A model generated the notes under the pieces. That model had not been told where the DNA came from. It was given only the letters and a program-made list of their open reading frames with translations, and did not search any database. Shown piece after piece: positions 56,511 through 64,000 of a stretch of DNA of 64,000 nt. The stretch is from Blumeriella jaapii (taxonomy: Eukaryota > Ascomycota > Leotiomycetes > Helotiales > Drepanopezizaceae). The position numbers and the translations under genes were made by a program. The stretch is from assembly GCA_009599575.1 (NCBI GenBank), contig VWND01000003.1:186001-250000 (forward strand), written 5' to 3'. How positions within the stretch are numbered: the stretch's first letter is position 1; every line of letters begins with the position of its first letter.

Positions 56511-57040
56511 TCCGCTGCTAAAAGCATAATCCAAATCGTGATTTTATTTATAACCGAAAAAAAGAAAAATACTTACAAAATTGTTTATTAATTATTTTAT
56601 TATTTTCGTTATCTATTGTTTTTCTTTTTATTATATGCTATTTTATTGTTTTTATTTTAATATATACTGTTTATTCTTAAAACCTTTTTTTTATATTATT
56701 TAAAATATCTATTATACTTTTTTTTATTTGATTATACTTTTTTATTTACCAAAACAAAAGCTTTGTATATATTTAAGCCGCATATTTAATATATTTATAT
56801 TATTCGCACATTTTACGAAAACTATTTTTTATACATTTTATTATTTGCTACTTTTTGCATTATTTATTTTTTTCGTTGTTTTAAACGAATGCTTACCTAA
56901 ATAATTATAATTTATTAAAAAAACAGCATACGAATTCCCGTAACTTTTAAATACAAATATCCTACAATTTTCGTACTTTTTTTTAACTACTTTTCAACAA
57001 ATATAATACATTTTTTTAATTAACAAACCTATCGATATTA
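56511..57040. other. B3 AT-rich spacer
   Basis: Counterpart of 39126-39690 but shorter (a deletion relative to B2 near 56660). No gene. Confidence 0.6.
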
Positions 57041-60000
57041 TATCGTTTTCTAAGCAAAACGTTGTTAAAATTAATAAACTTATTTTTAATTTATTTTAAA
57101 ACGGAACTATTATACGCAATCTTTTCGAATTTAAGCAAATATATAATGCCGCCATTTCAAATTAATAAGCAACTTTTGTAAAAACATTTATAAAGCAATT
57201 CGATATAATAACTGAAAACGTCAACGAATTTCTATTCGATTACAAAAGCTTTGTCAAAATTAAATTCGTTCGTAAAAACTTTAATTACGACAAATTTCTG
57301 CTAAACTACGATAACGCTTTAAAAGCTTTCGCCGAAGCAAAAAAAGCTCGAAATAATAAAAAAAAAATAATAAACCGAATTTTACGCTTTTTGTTAAATT
57401 AACGAAAAAAAAATATTTAAAAATACGTTTTTAGCAAAATCACCGGTATTATTTCATTTCGATATTTCGCTCGCTTTTTCGAAACTATTATTTTTATTAA
57501 AAAAAAAATCTAAATATTAAACGCTTATATTTTTAAAACGCAAACTCTAAAAGTTAATAATTCAAAAGCTCGCAAATTCATAAGCCTTTTTACAGCTGTT
57601 TGCAAATTAAATCGACGACGCTATACAATCGCTAAAAAAAATTTTAATCGGTTGCAAAACTTTAAATTTAATTTTTTTTTAAAATAAAAAATTAAATATC
57701 GCTAAATACGGCATTTTTATACCGAAGAAAAAAAACAACGCTATTCCGACATTTTAAATTTATAACGACGAAAAAAACGAAAAAACTAATATTATTTTCG
57801 TTTAATTCGAAAAAACATACGCGGTGATAATTAATATTTCTAAAGCAGCTAAAACAATTCGGCGACTTTTATTTTCAATTATCGAAAACGAATCCGAAAA
57901 CGAAATTAAAAGCGTAATAACAAACAACCGCTTATTCGAATACAAAAAGCTTATTATATTTATAAAAATAATTCCGGAAAAAATAAAAACAAAAAACGTA
58001 AAAAAGCGCGCCGATATTTTCGAAACTTTTTTTATTCGGAAAAAAAAACTATTTACGTCGTTAGCAAAAAAAGCACCGCGAATAAAAACAACCGGAAATC
58101 GACGCCGAGCTATAAGCTTTAAGTTAATTAATAAAAAACGCGACGATTCTACGAAATCAAACTTAAAAAACGCCGGCATTCCGAAAAAAAAAAATTCAAA
58201 CGATTTTAAATTTAATTTTTCGAAACTAAATACGCAAATACTAAAAACGCTTGCTGCGTTTAAAAACGTCGTACCGCTAATATTTTAAATTTTAATAAAA
58301 ACATTTAAAATTTCGATTATTATACGATTCGATCGAAAAAGTTTAAAAAAAAATATCGAAATTATCGCGAAAAAAATTATATAAAAAATATAAAATTAAA
58401 TTAACCTATTTAAAACTTTCGTTTTCGACGACGAAACGATTTAAAAGTTTTATTTCGATATTTTTATATAAAAATCAAATAAATCCGTCAGTTTTTTTTT
58501 TTTTGCTTCGAACGAAAACTAAACCAAGCCTTTTTCGAAAAACTGCAAATATAACACGCCGAAACAAATAAAAAAAACTTTTAAAAATAATAATCCGTTT
58601 TTATTCGAGCTTTTCTTCGCTGAAAAACTCCGATTTTTTAATTTCGTTTTTACGAATAACGTTAATACCAAAAAAAACGGCAAATTCTGCTATTTTTACA
58701 TGCGCTATTACGCGGCGTATTACGATTTAATTATAAAAAAAATCGACGTTATCGGTTTCGCTAATCGATTCGCTATTATTAAAAATTCGAATTACGACGT
58801 ATTCGAAATTAATTTTAATAATTAATTTATATTCCGACGAAAAACTGCGAAAATTATCCAAGCGCATGCTAAAGCTTATTTAAATTACGCAAATTTCAAA
58901 GCAAATTCTAAAGCATTTAACGCGATTATAAAGCTCGATTAAAACGTAAAAAAATAAAAGCAACGAATATTTTCAAAAGCCGACTTTTCTAGCCTTTTAA
59001 TCGAAAATATCTTTTAGAATCTATCCGAACTAAATTACGAATTCGTTAATTACGTAAAATTTCACAACGGAAAAAACAAACTATTATTGTATTTTATAAA
59101 AAAAAAAATAATTATATATAAGTATTATTTTCGACTGGTTAAAACCTAAAAAGCGCTTATAGCTTTTTTCGCTAATATATTTTACAATTTTATTTAATAA
59201 GCTTTTAAAATGCATCCCGGCTTTTATTTCGCTATTTTAATTATCCGAAACTTTAGAAACTGCCGCTTCGTAATATATTCTAACGTCCCGATCGCTTTAA
59301 ATTTCGCTGGCCCCGACCGTATTATAATTATAAAATTCGATATCGCCGATTTTTAAAAAAAAAAAAAATCGAAAATCCTACCGACGCTATTTTCGATTAT
59401 TATATTTTGTTTGCATTCGCATACAATTCGGAAATAATCGAAATTTATTTGCAATTATACTACGACGCTAAACTAATTAAAATCATTTAAAAAAGCCCAG
59501 CTTTTTCGTATTTCAGCGCGTTTAAAACAATAGCCTCGGCTATTTTATCGGATTACGAAACCGAAAATTACGAAATAAAAAATAAAATAATTTCTGTCAG
59601 CTTTTCGACTAAGCAAAAAGTTTTCGTTAAATTTAAAACCCAAAAAACCGACGGCGCAATACTAATTTATTCGAATAATTACACGGCGCAAAAATACAAA
59701 AACTATTTCGAAAACGACAATCCGATAAGCAATCTGATATTATTTATATTACGGCGAAAGCAATCATAGCATTTTCGGTAATTTCGATTGCAAACGACTA
59801 TTTCCGAACCATTCCGTAAAATAGTTTTTTTTACAAACTTCGAAACCTTTTCAAAAGCATTCGTCGGTAAACAACCGTAATCCGATTTATTAATTTTACG
59901 TAAAACAAAAGCGTTAATCGGTTTTAATTACGACGAATTAATCGATTATTTCTACGATTTTAATACAAAACTTTTCAGCGTTTTTTGCAAAACGTAAAAC

Positions 60001-60260
60001 CACGTTTAAAAACTGAAATTTATTATTTACGAAAAAAAATCGTAGAAAACATTCGTCGCGACGATATTTAATAATATTATCGACGAAAAAGCTATTAAAA
60101 CATTTGTAAATCTAAACGATATTTCGATTAATATTTTATCGAGCTATTTTTCAAAAAAGCAAAATAAACAAAATAATTCAAACGATAAGCGAAACGCTAT
60201 TTTTCCGCAAAAGCCAACAGTAAAAAAACCAAAAACGGGTTAAAAAACCGAAAGAATATA
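57040..60260 (+). pseudogene. B3 accessory ORF
   Basis: Second full-length copy of the unrecognised ORF. The longest clean block, 57824-58288 (154 codons), reads INISKAAKTIRRLLFSIIEN, ENEIKSVITNNRLFEYKKLI, KRADIFETFFIRKKKLFTSL, then KLINKKRDDSTKSNLKNAGI. Later blocks FCYFYMRYYAAYYDLI (about 58690), YNSEIIEIYLQLYYDAKLI (about 59430) and GFNYDELIDYFYDFNTKLF (about 59925) match B2. Lys/Asn-rich, no signal peptide or membrane segment in sense. The function is not known. Confidence 0.62.
58051..58082. repeat. Hairpin repeat in B3 accessory ORF
   Basis: ATTTACGTCGTTAGC then GCACCGCGAA, encoding TSLAKKAPRIKT in the open frame. Confidence 0.6.
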
Positions 60261-60388
60261 TAATTAAAAAGTTCGGTTTTAATTAATTAATTTTTAAATT
60301 ATATAAAATAAACTAAATTGCATTTATTAAAATTATATTTTTTTTTAATCGTAATCAAAAACGATTACGTATATTATTTAAAACAAAA

Positions 60389-60654
60389 TATAAAACGGTA
60401 ATATCTTATATTAATAAAAATTAATAGTTTTAATTATAATTAAAATATGGATCCTTCCGAAACCCTTTGCTATTAACTACCTTTAACAAATATAAAAACA
60501 AACACCCTTTTAAATAATACCATAAACACGCAGTTCAATTTATACTTTCATTTATTTTTCTTTTCCTTTTTTCAGTCTCTTCTAGAAATTCCCTAGACTA
60601 TTTTACCCACCGACATATAGCCGTATCAGTCTGGTTTTCCTACCTACTTTTACA
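60389..60654 (+). repeat. B3 3' LTR
   Basis: TATAAAACGG start (altered), CTACTTTTACA end (intact), followed by GTAT. Confidence 0.92.
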
Positions 60655-61470
60655 GTATTAATTGCTATTGCGTATATTTTTTCGAATTAAACGAAAATAA
60701 TATTAGCTTTTTCGTTTTTTTCGTCGTCGTAAATTCGAAGCGTCGAAATAGCGTCGTTTTTTTCGTTCGGTATAAAAATGCCGCATTTAGCGACGTTTAA
60801 TTTTTTGTTTTAAAAAAAAGTTAGATTTAGAATTTCGCAGCCGATTAAAACTTTTTTTGGCGATTATATAGCGTCGTCGATTAGTTTGTAAACAGCTGTA
60901 AAAAAACTTATAAACCTGCGGGCCTTTGAATTATTAGTTTTTAAGGCTTGCGTTTTAAAAATATAAGCGTTTAGTATTCAAACTTTTTTTTTAATAAAAG
61001 TAATAATTTCGAAAAAGCGAGCGAAATGCCGAAATGGAATAATATCGGTAATTTTGTTAAAAACGTATTTTTAAATATTTTTTCCTCGTTAATTTAGCAG
61101 AAAACGCAAAACTCGGTTTGTTATTTTTTTTTTATTATTTCGAGCTTTTTTTGCTTCGGCGAAAGTTTTTAAAACGTTATTATAATTCAGCAAAAACTTA
61201 TCGTAATTAAAGCTTTTGCGAACGAATTTAGTTTTAACAAAACCTTCGTAATCGAATAAAAATTCGTTAACGTTTTTAATTATTATATCGAATTGTTTTA
61301 TAAACGTTTTTACGAAAGCAATTTGTTAATTTAAGATAGCGGTATTATATGTTTATTTAAATTCGGAAAAGTTGCGTATAATAATTTCGTTTTAAAATAA
61401 ATTAAAAATAAGTTTGCTAAGTTTAGCAACGCTTTGCTTAGAAAACGATATAATATCGATGGGTTTATTA
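60655..61470 (-). pseudogene. B5 accessory ORF, N-terminal third
   Basis: Same region as 7484-8205 and 39690-40480. Minus-strand blocks KYGIFIPNEKN, AICKLV/AVYKLI and KAFAEAKK are visible. Joined across B3 with 46960-49389 it restores the ORF order. Confidence 0.6.
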
Positions 61471-61474
61471 ATTA

Positions 61475-62130
61475 AAAAAATATATTATATTTATTAAAAA
61501 GTAATTGGAAAAAAATACGGAAATTGTAAAGTATTTGTATTTAAAAACTACGGAAATCCGCATGCTATTTTTTAATAAATTATAATTGTTTAAATAAGCA
61601 TTCGTTTAAAACAACGAAAAAAATAAATAATACAGAAAATAGCAAATAATAAAATGTATAAAAAATAGCTTTCGTAAAATGTGCGAACAATATAAATATA
61701 TTAAATATACGGCTTAAATATATACAAAGCCTTTGTTTTGATAAACAAAAGTACAGTTAAACAAAAAAAAATACAATAAGTGTCCCAAACAATATAGAAA
61801 AAGGTTTTAAAAATAAACAAAATGATTAAATTGTATACAAGCAAAGCAAAACAAAAACAGTAAAACAGTATATAATAAAGAGAAAAACAATGGATAACAA
61901 AAACAGTAGAACAGTTAGTAAACAATTTTATATGCACCCAAACAAAGAAAAGTACAATAAGTGTTCCAAACAATATAAAAAAAAGTTTTAAAAATAAACA
62001 GAATAATTAAATTGTATATAAGCAAAGCAAAACAAAAACAGTAAAACAATATATAATAAAAAAAAAAAACAATAAATAACAAAAATAATAAAACAATTAG
62101 TGAATAATTTTATATACACCTTTTTTCTTC
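61475..62130. repeat. B5 AT-rich spacer with tandem duplication of about 180 bp
   Basis: A unit from about 61757 to 61935 (AATAAGTGTCCCAAACAATA ... ACAGTTAGTAAACAATTT) recurs at about 61945-62120 with AATAAGTGTTCCAAACAATA ... ACAATTAGTGAATAATTT. The plus/minus hydrophobic frames across it are low complexity. Confidence 0.65.
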
Positions 62131-63640
62131 TCGATTATAAATGGAATCACGACTTAAATTATGCTTTCAGCAGCGGGATCGTCGTTCGGCTGTTTCCAGA
62201 CCTTTTCAGAGGATTTTTTTTTTTAGAAATATAATCGCTTTAATCGGAATCGTCGTCGAAATCGCTGGAATCGAAATCGCCGTTTAAATTAAAATCCAAA
62301 AAATAAACTTGCTGATTTTTTTTGTAAAATCGCTTTAACCGGTTGGCGGCGAACGTTTTTTTTAATTTTGTTTTATCGAGTTTCGTAAGCTTATAATAGC
62401 TTTTATTTAATTCGGCCTCGCATATTTCGTAGAATCCGAGCTATTTATAATTAAATTTAATATCGGCCGATTTGTCGATAGCGCGCTGAACGTCGTAAAT
62501 TAAAATCAAATTTTTTTTTTTTAATTAGCGTTTTTTTTTAAATTTTAATTTTATTTTAGATTTTCTTAGCTGTTTTCTTATACTTTTTTTTTTTAAGATT
62601 ATTTTTTTTATATTTATATTTCGATAATTTAATTATTTAAATTTTATTGCTAACAAATCTGCTTTCGTTTTTATTTTAACCATATTATAAAGCTTTTATA
62701 CAGGCTATTTTGTTTTCAAAAGCAATCGAGCGTTTTTGTCGTATTAAATAAAAAATAAAATTATTTTAATAAAAGCGTATATGCATATACGCATAGCAAA
62801 AAGCATTTTTAAAAATTTCCGCGACCAACGCTTATAATCTTTTCGAATAGCTTTTAAAAAGCCGTCAAAAATATTCTTATAGCCTTGTTTAACGGATCCG
62901 TTGCTTTTCGAATTATAAGCTAAAATTTAAATACGCTAAATATCGTATTTTTTTGTAAAAGTTTTAATAACGCTTTTGTTTTCGAATTTACTATCGATAT
63001 TTAATTTGCTAAACAAACCGTATCGATATACGACGTTTTTTTAAAAAAAAATCGCTATAGCTTCGGAAATAGCGTTTCGAAAAAATCGCTTTTTAAATTA
63101 TTTAAATAAATCGTTAATAGCGAATACGAAGCATATATAACCGCGATCGGTAATTAATACGCGTATAACGTCGAAATTGACTTTTTCCTAAATTTCAAAA
63201 AACCACGTCGAATATAATAAATTTTTTTTTCGGCCAAGCTTTTGTTTTTAGTAAAAAATATAATTTTTAACGAAAGCTTTGCAATTTTCGAAGCATTTTT
63301 TTTATTAAAAATCGTTTTTGATTCGGTGATAAATGGCTTTAGCTTTTTTATAAAATACTTTTTCGTAAGCTTTTTTTATAATTTAAAACTTGTCAGCTTT
63401 ATTATTTATTATTAAGCGTTTTTAATATATATTATTTTTTATTTTATACAGCTTTTTATCGGCTACGATATAATCGAAAATTTGATTTTTAAATAATTTA
63501 AACTGATAGTTTAGCACGCTAAAAAATTTAAATAAAATAATTAAATAATAAGCGATTAAATAAAAATCTTCGATTTCGTAATTATCGATTAAAAGTTTAT
63601 TTTTATCGTTAATCGGCTTATTCCGATCGTTTTCGGTCAA
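62131..63640 (-). pseudogene. B5 integrase with C-terminal domain
   Basis: Minus-strand counterpart of B2/B3 integrase: acidic Asp/Ser tail at about 62225-62285, NRLKRF-type block at about 62330, the DVQRAI block near 62485, core at 62700-63400, linker to 63640 (113-codon frame 63422-63763 in part). Confidence 0.68.
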
Positions 63641-63645
63641 ATTTA

Positions 63646-63738
63646 TTCGCGGTGCTAGCCGAAATAATAACGCGAATGTTTTTTCGGCCCGAAAATTAAT
63701 GTTTTTTATTCGCGGTGCCAGCCGAAATAGCAACGCGA
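63646..63738. repeat. Doubled hairpin repeat, B5 RNase H-integrase linker
   Basis: Units 63646-63676 (TTCGCGGTGCTA / ATAACGCGAA) and 63709-63738 (TTCGCGGTGCCA / GCAACGCGAA). They encode FALLFRLAPRI twice on the minus strand. Confidence 0.75.
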
Positions 63739-64000
63739 ATGGTTTCGGATTTGTAAAATCCAAAGCGCAAATAGCGAAGCAGCCGATTTCGTTAATAATT
63801 TATTCGTCGATATTTTATTCGTTTTGTTTAACGAAATCAAACGAATAAAAACGTTTTCGTTTGAAAAAGCCGTTTGCCGCTGTATTAATTATTTTTTTAA
63901 TATATTTGATTTCGAAATTTATAAGTCGTATTTAAATTATTTAATTAATAACGAGCGCTTTTAGTAAATTATTGGCTTTTTTATTTAATTAATCGACAAA

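Larger units (their letters stand above)
49390..60654 (+). mobile_element. B3, complete Ty3/gypsy family B element (11265 bp)
   Basis: LTRs of 267 and 266 bp bound it. GTAT target duplication at 49386-49389 and 60655-60658, checked against the uninterrupted accessory ORF at 57835-57845. Same gene order as B2. Inserted antiparallel into B5, another copy of its own family. Confidence 0.93.
60655..64000 (-). mobile_element. B5, right part
   Basis: Continues B5 after B3: accessory ORF N-terminus, spacer, integrase, linker, start of RNase H. It runs off the right edge. The RT, gag and 5' LTR are outside. Confidence 0.9.

Noticed and set aside
1..64000. Mitochondrial or bacterial origin, suggested by the high AT content and GC-rich hairpins
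   Set aside because: LTR retrotransposons with target duplications, nesting and RIP-type stops point to nuclear heterochromatin. No respiratory genes, tRNAs or rRNAs are seen.

Overview
This window is a block of nested, decayed LTR retrotransposons from what is most likely a filamentous ascomycete (Pezizomycotina). I see no host gene, tRNA, rRNA or CRISPR array. The sequence is very AT-rich and TpA-rich but still dense in CpG. Inside the retroelement reading frames the stop codons fall mostly where the families have Gln (CAA/CAG to TAA/TAG) or Trp (TGG to TAG/TGA). C-to-T change in CpA context on both strands is the signature of repeat-induced point mutation (RIP), so this looks like an AT-rich repeat isochore. 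The species cannot be named from the sequence.

Four LTR families are present. A is a Ty1/copia element (LTR about 300 bp). B is a long Ty3/gypsy element (about 11.3 kb, LTRs of 266-268 bp running TGTAAAA...TTTTACA). C is a second Ty3/gypsy family (LTR about 275 bp). E is a third Ty3/gypsy element (7.28 kb, LTR 413 bp). A and E are single copies; B has four copies (B1, B2, B3, B5) and C has three (Ca, Cb, Cc).

Layout: 1-7483 copia A (+), inserted in B1; 7484-15930 B1 (-), inserted in Ca; 15931-19935 Ca (-), inserted in the integrase end of Cb; 19936-23226 Cb part 1 (-); 23227-30504 complete E (-) inside Cb with a CATAG target duplication; 30505-32016 Cb part 2; 32017-43314 complete B2 (+) inside Cb; 43315-44261 Cb part 3 with its 5' LTR, itself inserted in Cc; 44262-46561 Cc (-); 46562-49389 and 60655-64000 B5 (-), inserted in Cc; 49390-60654 complete B3 (+) inside B5. 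The insertion order can be read directly from these junctions.

Each family has recognisable gag, aspartic protease, reverse transcriptase, RNase H and/or integrase remnants in the expected order, all disabled by stops, frameshifts or lost catalytic residues. Three families also carry extra coding-like sequence between the integrase or RNase H end and the 3' LTR. Copia A has a 445-codon antisense frame with an AT-hook-like motif. B has a sense-strand accessory ORF of roughly 1000 codons, present in all copies. E has a short Ala-rich antisense frame. A GC-rich palindromic hairpin of about 31 bp is scattered through families B and C at several unrelated sites. The accessory ORFs and the hairpin are the observations most worth following up.
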